A program made the translations under genes and the position numbers. From NCBI GenBank assembly GCA_963678705.1, contig OY783220.1, forward strand, positions 9,507,001-9,571,000: a stretch of DNA of 64,000 nucleotides, read 5' to 3'. This document shows positions 10,866 to 23,084 of the stretch, piece after piece. How positions within the stretch are numbered: position 1 is the first letter of the stretch; each line of letters starts with the position of its first letter. Origin of the DNA: Panorpa germanica (lineage: Eukaryota > Arthropoda > Insecta > Mecoptera > Panorpidae). The notes beneath the pieces are model-generated. The model did not search any database. It had not been told where the DNA came from and saw only the letters and a program-made list of their open reading frames with translations.

Positions 10866-11524
10866 CAAGCTGTCATCAAAACTAATATAAAAACATTTGG
10901 CATTAAACACGGTGGTAACGCCACAACTACATTTTATATTTTACATTCTCCAACGTTACTGACAACATTATTAAACTAAATGAACGTGATAAATGTGATA
11001 AAGCTAACATGTATCGCATGGTTAAGTCTATAATGCGTACGCCTTAAATTAATAACAGCCATTAACTTAAACCCTGAAACTCATGTACCAGTAAATCATC
11101 GCCAGCCAGGTAATGTAACATTAAAATTAAAATTTAAAATATCGTTTGCAGTTAACATATAAAAGCTCTCGTAAATAATATTTTACGAAATGCTGTAATA
11201 ACAAAAATATAATGTTGAATTTATAATTGATCTTGTCTTGTTTAGAACTTGATATTACATGATTTTGAGTTCGGATTAGCAGTTATATTTCCCTGACTAT
11301 AGTGTAAAAGAGACGATTTGTTTGTGTAGTGTTTGAGACGTTTTTCGGGTCCCCACACAGATGGCTTTGCCTTCGTCATGTACATATATAGTGTGATACA
11401 TATATAGAAATAACATAAACACATATACAGAAAATATACATGTGATATTTTATTTTGTATACCGCCTTGTACTTGTAAGTTTATCCCTTCTTCTAATAAA
11501 ATACCATAATACTTGATCTTGAAA
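10866..11524. other. AT-rich spacer
   Basis: No gene, RNA or repeat recognised. Confidence 0.45.
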
Positions 11525-11550
11525 GGAGAGAGAGAGAGAGAGAGAGAGAG
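11525..11550. repeat. (GA)n microsatellite
   Basis: Thirteen GA units, preceded by GAAAG. Confidence 0.9.
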
Positions 11551-12519
11551 TAACATAAGTTAAAAAGACGATACGGTGTGCTGATTGTACGTTGCACTAT
11601 GTATAGACCTTTAGAGGAGCATCTCTTATTACAAAGAATCTTATATTTATATTTCAATTTTAAAAGTTACAATGTAAAAAGACCACATCACTGCTCTGAT
11701 GTAAATAAATGATGAAATTTTAAAACTACATCTCCCATCGCTTCATCATACTATCTATATGTAAATTCCATCAGAACTTTTATAGCTGTAACATTTCTTA
11801 ACCTTTCGTTCTTTATTTATAGCCTTTCACACTCTTTACGACTTGACATTTCTTAAACCCTGCTTGCACTGGGGGTGGTTTACACATACAGTCCACCTTC
11901 ACCTTTCTGGTCATTCTTTGCCCTCTGTGTTTTGTCTCTGGTGACACTACTTTGTTTTTAACAATCGCATTTTAATGATTTATTTTCTGAGGGCTTAAGC
12001 TATCTATCTATAGTCAAAATGCAATAAAGAAGCGATGACAAGCAGAAAGCTCTATGTAACTAAGTTTTAAGAAAGCTTTAGCCTAATTTTGATACATATC
12101 AAACCGATATTCAATTTAATATGGTTCAGAAACATCAAGCTTTCGATTAAAATAATAAAATTAGCATGTTTCCGAAGAAATAACAAAAATAATTGACATT
12201 TTTATAAAAAATATCATCACAATCATCCGTCACTTCCGCTGTTCCAAACATGATATAAGATTTGGCAACGTCGCTTGCACTGTTAATCGCCGCATGAGTA
12301 ACCGCAATATTCGAAATGCATTAGGTCCAAGTTCAAGTCAAATATGTAATATAAATTTTAAAATTATTTTTATATATATACTTGAACATATTAAAATTCT
12401 TTGTTTTTAATGAAAGTATATGTACAATGCCTGACTAAATGAATGCATTAAAATAATGCTTGTTATGCAATACCGAGTCCGAAAGCCGTGTTTCTCTTAA
12501 ACGGTATTTTATTAATACT
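11551..12519. other. AT-rich spacer
   Basis: No gene, RNA or repeat recognised. Confidence 0.45.
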
Positions 12520-12665
12520 CGAAATTCAGATTTTTCCATTGTTCCAAAAATTACAAAAGTATCGTCATTAAAACAACTGTAACTTGTAAACTAATTATCG
12601 GAATGTCGTGAAATTTTGACACATATCGTATAAAAGTTGGTACTATCTAAAAATCATATACATTT
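12520..12665 (+). repeat. Dispersed repeat I, copy 2
   Basis: Collinear with 2734-2935; shares TTACAAAAGTATCGTC-type and GACACATATCGT blocks followed by GTTGGTACTA. Diverged. Confidence 0.5.
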
Positions 12666-13641
12666 CTCACTGTGGCGCCATCTATATGGTTCTATCCTAC
12701 GAACTTTTTGAGTGATGTTGAAAATTGTGCTATAACTATTATTATTAAAACAATATCATTCTTAAGCACATTATCCTTCTTTCCTAAAGGTACTCATTGC
12801 GCAGATAAGGCTGTAATATGCCTGAGGAATACAGGCAGATATTTGAAAGCAGGGAAAGTTTTAAAACACTATTGACTTTATCAATGAAACTAATTTAATC
12901 CCTTTAATTTAAATAACCATTCGTATTTATAGATTATAAATTATGTATTGAAAATGTTTATAAATGTATATATTGTTTTAAGTGCTAATAACTAATAGAT
13001 AGATATTAGAAAGAATATCCAATATAACTTTACATACAAGAGAATCAAATCAAACTACAGCAAACCACAAAGACTTCGGTATACTCCTTAAAGTGTCAGT
13101 TACAACTTTTACCTGTCAGATGCAAAAATACGAACACAGAATCGAATAATATTCGTTGTTATTATCTTTTCTCACATTTCAAACTTGTTTAATTATTAAC
13201 GTTCGTTTACATCGTTGCTATTGGTGGAACTTTGCCAAGACTTTGAATGAGTTTTATTTTTTATTGGTTGTAATCTGAAATAAAAAGTTTGTGTTTTTTT
13301 ATGCCAGCATAATCTCACGACATGGTCGTAAACATTGTAATTATTTCCGTGTCATTTAACGTAAATTGGATCCATTGTTTAATTAGAGTGATAGTACCTT
13401 GGGTTAGAGGATCATCGAGAGGAGAGGAGAGAAGAGGGAAGGGAATGAGTAAATTGATGTGAAAGGTTCCGTCAATGATGGAAATGTCAATATGTATTAA
13501 AGTTTTATGAATATTTTTAATTTAAAATGAAATATATTAATGAAATGTCGGAAATGACGATATTATGTTTTTAATGCCCGAAGGGTTAGAACCGTTTCAA
13601 ACAGAGTTGTACAACGGTTGTGTATTCTGGATGAAGTGGTT
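12666..13641. other. AT-rich spacer
   Basis: No gene recognised. The 67-codon frame starting at 12672 shows no domain or motif. Confidence 0.45.
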
Positions 13642-14278
13642 TAATTTCTATAAAACTGTACTATATATTGATAAAGTTGGTTACTAGAACCTCAAATGTT
13701 CAATTTTTTTTTAATAACTCCTTATATAAAGAGATATTAACAATTAAAAAAGTCATTTTGTCTCTTTAATTATTAAAGGGATTCAACGTTGTACAACATT
13801 TCAAATGCATGTGACCTCGCAACCGCTAGATAACAGAGCGTAAAAGAGATATATTCTTGATAGAACTCTGACAAGTTTACAGGTTACCAACCTTACAGCT
13901 CATAAATCTCTGCTATATGTATTTATATATCAAAATATCAAATATTATTTACAGCTATTTCAATGAGCAATAAAATTTTAATTAAATAAAATAAAAATTT
14001 ATTACTCTTTAACTTGACTTGATTATTTCTACTACCAACAGCTACAAAATATTACCACACTCAACTCAACAAATAACTGACGTTAAAATGCATTTCACGT
14101 CATACAAATATGGTCGACCATTTCTAGCGCTAAAACTACAATTCAAATTTTTAATTGCTATATCTCCGTCAACATTTAGACATTTAATAAAATAGACACG
14201 CCATTACCCTTTTATTAACATCAATTTCAATCAACAATTGAAAAATCGACCACTAAAAAATGAGGAAACAAGCCCATT
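13642..14278 (-). mobile_element. Family A TIR element, copy 2, one end lost
   Basis: Reverse-complement copy of family A. The end at 14278 keeps the terminal ACAAGCCCATT, while the end at 13642 begins at TTTCTATAAAACTG, about 18 bp inside the expected terminus. It contains the hairpin-like block with ACAGAGCGTAAAAGAGATA that copies 5 and 6 share. Confidence 0.75.
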
Positions 14279-14907
14279 GTACTTCTGGTCCAACTTTAAA
14301 AGGGGAGTACATAGCGCCCACTTCTCTCCTTCTGCGGACGCCCTTACTTGTACTACCTAAAAACTTTCCTAACGTTTTTCTATCATACTTTAAAGCTACC
14401 TGCATGACACGCTACTATTCGTACAAGTAATTACAAGTTGATAAGTTTTGTTTTGTCTTATAGTTAAAAGCATTAAATAAGGTAATATAATAGGGTTTTT
14501 AAGACCTTTTAAACTTATGCCCCTTAAGCCGTAGGATCCAGATTGATAAAGTTACGAGTTCACTATTCATTAAGAAAACTTTTTGAACTTTCACCCTCTT
14601 CTTAAGAAACTCATTTTATATAAGAAAATTTTAATGTTGTCAACTCATGTACATAACTGTTTCACTAAGACATTAATGAATATCCTTAATTATTAAATAA
14701 TGACACGTTATTCAATTATAATTTGTTTATTAAAACGAAGCTGAAATAGCTGTAATTTAATATAAGTGTAATTAATGTTTCATTATTGTTGAGCGGAGTT
14801 TTTCTATATTATTAAAGTGTAAATAAAACAACAAATGAAGCCAGTTTGTAAACCTGTAGCGACGTGGTACTTTTAAATGATTAGATTACTTCTTGGTTTC
14901 AGTTTAA
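14279..14907. other. AT-rich spacer
   Basis: No gene or repeat recognised. Confidence 0.45.
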
Positions 14908-15190
14908 GGCCTGTCACACACTGCAAGCGTATTTAAGCGAATTTTGACCGGACGTATACGCGCTGCTACGCTTTATCTATTCGAATCCTGTAAATGTAAT
15001 GAACCTCGTACACTGCAAGCGACAACGACGTTACGTAGCTCTCACATTAGAACCAATTATCAGCGGATTTTAACCAAGCGTATACATGCTACAACACCAA
15101 ACCTATTCCTATCTTGTAAATGCAATCAGCCGTATTAGACTGGAAGAGAACAGTGGTGTATCGTTAAAAATTAAAGTAAAAGTTTGTTTC
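14908..15190 (+). mobile_element. Family C (Harbinger-like) element, left half
   Basis: Preceded by TAA and starting GGCCTGTCACACACTGC. It carries the two internal related blocks, the first with CGTATACGCGCTGCTACGC and the second with CGTATACATGCTACAACACC, each followed by a TGTAAATG word, and runs to GTGTATCGTTAAAAATTAAAG. The right terminus is missing. It is the uninterrupted reference for the insertion point of the mitochondrial fragment at 36040. Confidence 0.7.
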
Positions 15191-15834
15191 ACACTAGTCG
15201 ATTATATATTATTTATTTACAATATAATCTGCATAATTTATATTTGAAAAAAACTTTTTGACTTTGATGAAATTAAATTTGTTTTAAAAATATTATATAT
15301 TTTTTTAATATACAAGTCAAGAAACTTGTAAAGTTATAAGTTCATTTATTTCTATCCAAGTGAAAACTCCAGTGGGAATTTATTAAAAATACTTTTCCAA
15401 TTTCACTAATACCATAATCCCTAATATCAGAATTCAATTAAGAGTTCATATTTAGGGTGAGATTTTCTGTCAATATATATATAAATTCAAAGTATATATT
15501 TATTTCAATGGTTGGCTACACAAAGTGTGTAACACTATTAAAAAATATCGAGAAAAATCTACAATCTCTTTAAACAATATATACATTTTTTTCTTTACAA
15601 AAATTTTACATATTTCTTTAATAACTTTTATTTTTACAATGACTATAGTTTCTTTTATTAACTTCAATATTCATTTTTCCTTATATGAGTTCATGAATTT
15701 CTCTTTCATCAACAATTGTACTACGATATGACATAGGAATCGCCGCCATTGCGATGTATCTTTATTGAATTTCCCGCCTCTACGAATTTCTTCTGTTGAA
15801 GGAGAACTGCACTATGTTATTCTGCACTATTTTC
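15191..15834. other. AT-rich spacer
   Basis: No gene recognised. Confidence 0.45.
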
Positions 15835-15904
15835 CATATGTCTTCCAATTAGGACACACTTTCAAGTCCAGCATTTTCTCTCCATATATATATGCTCTAA
15901 GGAT
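15835..15904 (+). mobile_element. Family K right-end fragment
   Basis: Ends in TCTCTCCATATATATATG then CTCTAAG, the same terminus as the complete K element at 43378-43938, preceded by the shared GGACACACT and TCCAGCATTTTCTC words. The longer reading frame running through this point (15765-16073) is therefore not regarded as a gene. Confidence 0.6.
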
Positions 15905-17065
15905 CCGAGCTGCGGGGAGGCCATGGAATATCACCTCTACGCAAGATCAGCTTATTAGGGAACATTTCTTTAGCCACGGGTATATTCTTGTTGAATATTT
16001 AGCAGTTAACGTCTGTTTGCTACATCTTAGTCATATTGCTGCATCCAACGAACTAGTGCACAACCGTGGTTGAAAAAATTCGCATTACATTTTCAAAAAA
16101 GTGCAAAATTTATGGCCCACCCTTTGAAAAATAGCAGAATAAATAAACACAAATTGTTATTCATTCCGTGACTACATCTTCTGTAAAACCACTACTCCTG
16201 TTACTTATTTCCAAAGTCTACGAACATTCAAAGTCCTACCTTTTTATATTTATAAACACAGACTTTATATTGTTCCGCAGAGAATCTTTTTTTCTATTTT
16301 CATAAATTTCATTTTCCAAACACTAAGTTGCCGCAAGGGAAATATCTCAGTATTTGTCAGTATGCTCTTATCTCTACCTTCATTTTTATACATATTTATA
16401 TTTACTTCATCTCTAAGAACAGGTAGCAGGTATATACGATATTCAAATTGATCGCAATTTACAGAATCCTTCCTTCTGGGTAATGTAATACACCGTGGTT
16501 ACTACCTAACGGACGGACGGGACTGTGTAACATGGAAGTGACGTCATTTTACACCCCTAAAATATTTTATAACCTTGATATATGTCACACGATATCCTGC
16601 AACTTCCTGGGCAGGTTTAAACGTGTCAACCGTTATTATTCGTTCACTAAACTTAGATTTCAATTTCAGTTTTACTGTTTCCGTTATTTTTAGGGAACTT
16701 GTAGGAGCTTTAAACTCTATTTGTTTCTTTATTACTTTACTTTATTGTTTTAACTTACTGCGCAAAGTTTTAACAGCTAAAGATATGTGTTGTACAGTTT
16801 AATTTGAAACACATGCAATTAATTGGAAATATAAAATAAACTTTCATTGAAATTTGTGATTCAAACAACACTTTTGCTCAAGAACAATACAGTTGCCCTC
16901 TGTGTGAACGAAGTAACTAAGTCGTAGACTCTAATTCAACTATGTTGAGTTTTCTGTTCGATTTCTGAAGATGGAATAAAGTTAATACATGACTGGCAAT
17001 GACATAAACTCACAAATGATAAATAAATCAAAAGTAAACGAATATACCAACCATATAAATTAATC
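15905..17065. other. AT-rich spacer
   Basis: A perfect CRE-like octamer TGACGTCA lies at 16539-16546, with nothing around it to suggest a promoter. No gene recognised. Confidence 0.45.
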
Positions 17066-17155
17066 CGATGACACAATAGCCAAAAGCATTGATGCTTGAC
17101 ATTAGACGGGTTCGATCCTCGCACTAGAGTTAAATTTTCTGGGTTTGATTATAAA
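17066..17155 (+). mobile_element. tRNA-derived SINE, degenerate head fragment
   Basis: Contains AAAAGCATTGATGCTTGAC, then the box-B-like GGGTTCGATCC, then TTTCTGGGTTTGATTATA. All three blocks occur in the same order in the complete SINE at 33696-34068 (minus strand there). The 3' body and tail are missing. Confidence 0.6.
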
Positions 17156-17219
17156 AAGAAATCGGTGTTATTAAAGAAAATAATGAAAAGTTATGCACTG
17201 GAAGACCTAATTGTATATT

Positions 17220-17300
17220 AATGCGCATAGAGAACAAATAGGAACATATACCTTTCTCTCTCGCACACATTTTGGACACACTTTTAATCTATAGGAAATA
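17220..17300 (-). mobile_element. Family K internal fragment
   Basis: ATGCGCATAGAGAACAAATA followed by GGAACATATACC, CTCTCTCGCACAC and TTTGGACACAC; matches the left arm of the complete K element in reverse complement. Both ends truncated. Confidence 0.6.
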
Positions 17301-18028
17301 CTCCTGGAATAATAATCTAAGCCTGGATCCAACTCTAGCTGATATTTTTATGAGGTTATCTTAAAAATTGACGATACATAAATCAACCAGCTACGATACA
17401 AAGAAACGGTCAACATACCCCGGACTTTGTGTTGAAAATTTTTGAAAATTAAAGTCCCAGATTTAAGGAATACCGGCTACCGAATAGCGGCTATTTGGAT
17501 GATACTATTTTGAAAAAATAATTTTCCAGAACTTTTCGTTCTTATAAATAAAAATATGTTAGAATTCAATCCGTATTTTTATTTTAAATGGTTATTTCAA
17601 AAGTGTAAAAATTGAGCTTATATGAATTATTTCTTCTAAGAAACAATGAATGTATGTATTTAATTCAATTAAATTTAAAATAGAAATGTTAACTTAAGCG
17701 CATAATCAGTCTTTATAGAATATTACACAACTACCTGGGAATGTGGGTTTAAGTCTATGTCCATAGGATGAGCCTGGATGAACAGGATAGTAGATTTACC
17801 TGTAAAAGTGGTGGAACCGCCGGATATAAATATAACGAGGGATTAAAATGGAATCGCAACGGAAAGCACCATGCTCTACGAAGGGGAGTGAGGGTTGGAA
17901 CTCTGCGGGGGTGTTTAGGTCAATACACAATACATGTACATAGGATATTGCTGGTCTTTATTACATAATTATTTATGGAATGTTTATGAAACAAAAGAGT
18001 AATGATCATAAATTTAATTAAATATATT
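17301..18028. other. AT-rich spacer
   Basis: No gene recognised. The 66-codon frame at 17768-17968 has no recognisable feature. Confidence 0.45.
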
Positions 18029-18042
18029 TAATTAAAGACATT
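18029..18042. repeat. Target-site duplication, left copy
   Basis: TAATTAAAGACATT, repeated exactly at 19000-19013 on the other side of the LINE alpha insertion. Confidence 0.85.
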
Positions 18043-18999
18043 AGACTGATAGCCAGTATGATGTCGTATGGAGCAGAGGTTTGGGGGTGGAAGGAACAAG
18101 AAAAGTTGGAAAGAATACAGGTGAGATACATGAAATGGGTACTAGGGCTGGACAGGTGCACGCCAGGATACATGGTGATGGAGGAGCTAAAGAGGAATAA
18201 CGAATTAAAACAGGGGAAAGAGCGGTAAAATACGAGGAGAAATTGAACAGAGCGGAAAGCAAAATCTTAAAGAAAATAAGAGAGGATTATATAAAGAATG
18301 GGGGGGGAGGAGGTCCAAAAAAGAGAAAAGAATACTTTGAAAGGAATGGAATGGCGATCGAGGAGGCAGAGAGGAGAAGAGAAGGTGGCGCAAGTGTGGC
18401 AGAGGAGCTAAGGAGAAGGGATAAGGAGACACAACAGCAGGAGAGAATGGGAAAAATAGAAAAAAGTAACTACAATAAAAGATATAAGAGGTTATGGGAA
18501 AATAATGTGCCTCAGTACCTTATAGAAAAAGACATAAAACACATAAGAAGAACAGCAAGGTTTAGATTGGGAAATGAGGAAAAAGGAAACAGATACTGGG
18601 AAAAGAGTGAGGAAAGAAAGTGTAGAATGTGTGGAGCGGAGGACGAAACACTGGAGCACATTAAGTTTGAGTGTAAGGAAAAAGTAGCAAGCGAAAGGAA
18701 TATTGGCCAGCTATTAAAGGGAGGCAGTGAAGGAAAGAGGTGGATGGCGGAAATAGTAAGAAGGAAAGGAAAAACAGGAGAATAAACTGGTGGTAATAAG
18801 CTGGTGGAGAATAATAGAGAGGGCCAAAAGAAGAAGAAGCAGAAAGCACTTTTGGAAGTAGTAAAAGTCGAGAAGATTTTAAGTTTAGTTTAAGTTTAGT
18901 TTTAAGTTTGGAATGTATATAGGAATGAAATGTATTAGAAATATAATACTGTAGATTGTAAAGCCGAAAGGCATACACAATTAATATATAAATAAAAAA
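18043..18999 (+). mobile_element. LINE alpha, 5'-truncated insertion
   Basis: A 957-bp non-LTR retrotransposon 3' end flanked by the exact 14-bp duplication TAATTAAAGACATT. It holds the C-terminal part of the reverse-transcriptase polyprotein (18055-18785), then a 3' UTR with GTAGATTGTAAAGCCGAAAG and an A/T-rich tail. Truncation plus a duplication of this length is the usual product of target-primed reverse transcription. Confidence 0.9.
18055..18785 (+). pseudogene. LINE alpha polyprotein C-terminus, frameshifted
   Basis: The first part (from about 18055 to a stop at 18226-18228) reads SYGAEVWGWKEQEKLERIQ and then a YMKWVLGLDR stretch followed by TPGYMV, a region that follows the reverse-transcriptase core in many arthropod LINEs. 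A one-base shift near 18211 (in CAGGGG) moves the frame to the second part, 18243-18785. That part is highly charged and ends in a zinc-knuckle-like motif, CRMCGAEDETLEHIKFEC. Expected full-length polyproteins exceed 1000 residues, so only the last quarter or less is present. The second frame is otherwise open to a stop at 18783-18785, which points to a fairly young insertion. A related antisense copy is at 39123-39395. Clade not assigned. Confidence 0.85.
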
Positions 19000-19013
19000 T
19001 AATTAAAGACATT
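19000..19013. repeat. Target-site duplication, right copy
   Basis: Exact copy of 18029-18042. Confidence 0.85.
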
Positions 19014-19338
19014 GTTTTATGATAGGGCTGGCTTATGAATATTTAAAGATAATGCTTGTGTCTTGCTTAAAATAAATCTTGGAATTCGTTTGTAGCAAGC
19101 TAACAAGCTTGTAACTACTCTGCAAGATAATTTTATACCTTATTTGTGGTGATATTTTTATTATAATCTAAACTACAAACTCTGAGGTTAGTAATTAAAC
19201 ACAGTAAAGTCTAAATCACAATAGTTCGTCGGCGAATTATACTTAAAAGAGGTTATAAGAGACCTTTTAAATCTATAATACGATAATGAATTTTATCTTA
19301 TTCGTTTCTATATATATTATAGAAAAATAAGTTAGTCA

Positions 19339-19347
19339 GTGCTTTTT
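19339..19347. repeat. 9-bp target duplication, left
   Basis: GTGCTTTTT, repeated at 20089-20097. Confidence 0.85.
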
Positions 19348-20088
19348 ACGTCGCTGAAGTTAGCGAAAACTTACAGCGAAAAGTTCGAAAATGAGCAGTA
19401 CTAGTGGTGTCCAACTGACATTCGTGCAAAAGACTATACACTTGTTGGATTTAATATTTGCAAGTGTATTATGTCTTCTATTTAAATAAATACTTTACAA
19501 TGTGTACGAAAAAAATTAAAAAAACATAAATAATAATAATATGGTAAAAATACCATATATTTGAATCGGTCAAAAAGTGTTTATAACACACATGGCAAAT
19601 GTCAATTTTCTCCAAAACAAGGAAAAATAAACGGTTTAAATTTTGCAGGCAGCTTATTAACATTACAACTAATTAAATAAATACAATTTTATTGACGCTT
19701 CTTCATTAATTCAAAAACTACAGACATCAGAATTCCTCCAACTCAAATTCATTCCTTGCATATAAACAGTGTTTGTTGTAATGTAATGTTGTATGTTGTA
19801 ATGTTGTATTTTTCCTTGTTTTGGAGAAAATTGACATTTGCCATGTGTGTTATAAACACTTTTTGACCGATTCAAATATATGGTATTTTTACCATATTAT
19901 TATTATTTATGTTTTTTTAATTTTTTTCGTACACATTGTAAAGTATTTATTTAAATAGAAGACATAATACACTTGCAAATATTAAATCCAACAAGTGTAT
20001 AGTCTTTTGCACGAATGTCAGTTGGACACCACTAGTACTGCTCATTTTCGAACTTTTCGCTGTAAGTTTTCGCTAACTTCAGCGACGT
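19348..20088. mobile_element. Foldback transposon with 282-bp arms, Mutator-like
   Basis: The element is 741 bp: left arm 19348-19629, loop 19630-19806, right arm 19807-20088. The arms are both 282 bp and I saw no mismatch when comparing one with the reverse complement of the other. Both ends start ACGTCGCTGAAGTTAGCG. The exact 9-bp duplication GTGCTTTTT flanks it. Long TIRs with a 9-bp duplication fit the Mutator (MULE) superfamily. No transposase is present; the minus-strand frame at 19478-19663 lies within the left arm and loop and is not credited as a gene. Arm identity suggests recent insertion or homogenisation. A transcript through it would form a very long hairpin. Confidence 0.85.
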
Positions 20089-20097
20089 GTGCTTTTT
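20089..20097. repeat. 9-bp target duplication, right
   Basis: GTGCTTTTT, exact copy of 19339-19347. Confidence 0.85.
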
Positions 20098-20172
20098 AGT
20101 TATATCGACAGTTTATACCCCACAACTTGTTTTAAGTATGAGTTGCCGCCGAACTCTCGTAATTTGAACTAT

Positions 20173-21539
20173 ATCTGCCAAATCTTGATGAAATATCCAT
20201 AAAATGACCTCTCTTGATGAAGGACCGTATATATTAAAAAGAATCAATTTACTTTTAGCCTACATAAATTATTTCACATCTGAAAGGCAACTATTTAACG
20301 ATACCGACTACATTGTGGGTCCTTTTAAAAATATTACCATATAAAAGCAATATATTTTCTATCCGAAAATATGAACAACTCCTTTCTATGATAAAAAAGA
20401 CGACAAGTTCATAAATATCCTTAAAATATCATCATACACATATATCTTAACTAGGTTACAGGATAAAGTTGAATGTTCAGACAGTTTACCATTTTATGCA
20501 AGTTCACATGCTCGACCAGCAGTTTGGTTTTATCACTAATGAATTATTTATTTCCTTTTGCGATTCGTCATTCGGTATTCTGAACTACGCCACGTGGGCA
20601 ATGCGACGTTTGCCAATTGACCTTTTTGGCACGAATTTTTCATCAGTGTACATTTTGTGGTGACCCGTGTCATTTTATTATCTGAGGATTGATTGTAAGA
20701 AATAACTTCTGAGAAGAAAATTTTAAGCACAGACGTTCAGTTAGCTGTAGAAGTGGGAGGGGGGAGGTGACACGAAGGAGATTTAAAAATAAATAGCATT
20801 TCTTGAATTTGATAATAAATGACAATAATAAAGAAAAGTATAAAAGAAAATAATAATGTTCTCATGCGTTGAACAAATTTAAATATTGTTTAACCAGTCG
20901 AAATATACCTGTTATATAAATGTTACGTGAATTTTATGTTCTCTTTAGGTACTCATTTACTTATCATACACTATGAGTGCTCCTATTATTTTAACCGAGA
21001 GAAGGAAGTTTCACTTCTAGAGCGCACAAAATGGTCCATAGTATATTACAATATTATATTACGTATTGTATATAATAAATATAGCTTATGCACCACGTAG
21101 GTAAATAGCTGTATCTATAAAATAAACAATTATAGTAGACTCTCTTTAATCCAGCACATTAGCGATTGTATTACACTTATAATCTTCGAAATAAAATTTA
21201 AAAACTCTGATTAAACTCTTATTTTTAAGATGGCGGCTAAATGGGAATGCCTTTACCCTGAAAATTTAAATTCAAGATTAACCTTTTACTTTTTTAATGA
21301 TAGAACCAATAAATTGTTACTTTCCAAAAATGCAAGGTTGATTTCGTTCTAAAGACGAATTTTAATAACTATATCATATCTTTGACATTAGTCGAATATT
21401 CTATAACACTACAAAACTGTTTTTGAATAAATATATAACTTAAAAGGTAGAGAATTGTCTTGCAGTGCATTTTTCACACTTACTAGCTGTCTACAAACTA
21501 ATTAGTGTTACGTATTAGGCCTTGCTATGCTAGGAAGGA
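20173..21539. other. AT-rich spacer
   Basis: No gene recognised. An isolated AAGATGGCGGC (21227-21237) resembles a YY1/Pho-type site but has no promoter context. Confidence 0.45.
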
Positions 21540-21830
21540 TAGGATAAAGATAGCAAAGGGTTTGTCGAGAAGAGTCAAGGAAGGTAAGAGGTGATAGACG
21601 GGGGTACAAGCAAGAAGAAAGGGGAAGGTAGAAATAGCGAGAATAAGGAGAAAGAAAAGAGAGGAGAAGGAGAAGCTCAGGAAAAGAAGAAAGTAGATAG
21701 GTGGTGGAAATAAGAGGAGGAAAATAACAAGGAAGACGAACTTTGAAAAGGAAGAAGAGAATTTAAAAAATATTAAAAATTTGTAAATGAAATGTAAAAT
21801 GAACGTAAGGAGGTTGTAAAAAATACAATT
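21540..21830 (+). mobile_element. Probable LINE alpha 3' UTR fragment
   Basis: Purine-rich tract with GGGTTTGTCGAGAAGAGTC and GGTAAGAGGTGATAGACG, words also found in the tail at 10340-10865. The usual terminus with the GCCGAAAGGC hairpin is absent, so the end is lost or different. Confidence 0.4.
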
Positions 21831-23084
21831 ACTGTTACGTTGCGTTACATTTTCTATCTGGACAACTATTCAAAACGTTTAATTTGTATTCCTCAAATTT
21901 TTTTTTTATAAATAAAACCATGTCTATATTGAATAGAGTTAAGTTTTGGTAACTTTGGTTCATACCCCCGAACCGGCCCTGATATTTTCTATATACATGC
22001 TAAGATATACACGTACTCCACAATCCCCAACATTATTCTGTGTATAAAAATTCAATAAAGTACAAATAGTCTTCCGAAAAATGTGATATTACTTATTAAT
22101 ACATATTCGTATACTGCGAAGATAATCTTCCGACCGCATCCCCCTCCCCTCCCCCCTGTGACGTAACAGCGCTGTTAAATTTCACACAACAAAGCCGAAC
22201 GGTGCGATGCGCTGGGAGAATGTTAACCGAGCTTTAAATATTAAATATTTAAATCCATTTAAAAACCAAGGGTTGAAAAATTCACATTACTGTTACAATA
22301 TTAAATTCCTTATTTTGTTGCCACCCGTTTGTATTTGTTTAGATTTATTCCCATCGTGTGTAGGGATAAGGAATAGGGATAGGGTAGGACTCGTACATCG
22401 TTATATTAAATTGCAGATTATTCATATTTAATTTGGTTTTATTTACTGGGATATTCTTTTATATATATAGGATTATATTATCTTTAGGGGTAACTTTTGT
22501 TGTTAGCTCCAAATACCAATAACATAATGGTATCATATGGAAAACACATAAAGAAAACGAAACGGATAAGAAATCATACTTAGATGTCATGATGTTTATT
22601 CTCTTTCAACTGATTTGCTAAATAATTTACTGATTTTGATGTTAATGCCATTTTAGGTCTGATATGAAATGAATGGGAAAGTAAGCTTTTGTAAGTAAGT
22701 ACAGCTTTCTTTAAGGATAGTTCCTAAAAAAGTTGGTCGCTCTTTTGTATTTTGGTGTTTGATTATCTAGACAAATTAGATCAATGTTTAACAAACTCAT
22801 TAGTAAAGGAGCAGCATCAGCAGTACAGTAGATTTCTTTAGAGTTCCACATTTCTTCATGATAAAACCTAAGGACAACAAGTCACAAACATTTTTAAGTC
22901 ACCGTTTCTTTTCTTTTAGGTCTCCTCGTGAAATTAGTGCAGCACTTTGCTTATCACTGCACCAGATAGTCTCCTTGTCTTTGTCTATTATTTCTAACTA
23001 TTGTTCTTCACTACCGATTTATATAGTTGGTAACCCTGCTTGTTATATCAGATTCTATGAATATTTTAGTTTCATAAAGTTATG
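21831..23084. other. AT-rich spacer
   Basis: Strong pyrimidine tract plus AG at about 22903-22919 (3'-splice-site-like) but no linked exon was recognised. Frames of 74-85 codons here have no features. Confidence 0.4.

Larger units (their letters stand above)
19205..20172. mobile_element. Family E MITE, split by a foldback element
   Basis: The two outer parts, 19205-19347 and 20098-20172, join into a sequence collinear with the complete E element at 47573-47790. The left part has CTAAATCACAATAGTTCG and ATACGATAATGAATTTTATC; the right part has TTATATCGACAGTTTATACC and GCCGCCGAACTCTCGTAA. The break falls in GTGCTTTTT, which is duplicated around the insert. Confidence 0.85.

Noticed and set aside
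16539-16546. TGACGTCA octamer
   Set aside because: Isolated; no promoter elements or gene nearby.
17785-17815. Minus-strand CCACTTTTACAG followed by GTAAATC as a ratchet point
   Set aside because: Short pyrimidine tract and non-consensus donor; plausible only by chance.
21227-21237. AAGATGGCGGC, YY1/Pho-like site
   Set aside because: No associated transcription start or gene; a single motif can occur by chance.
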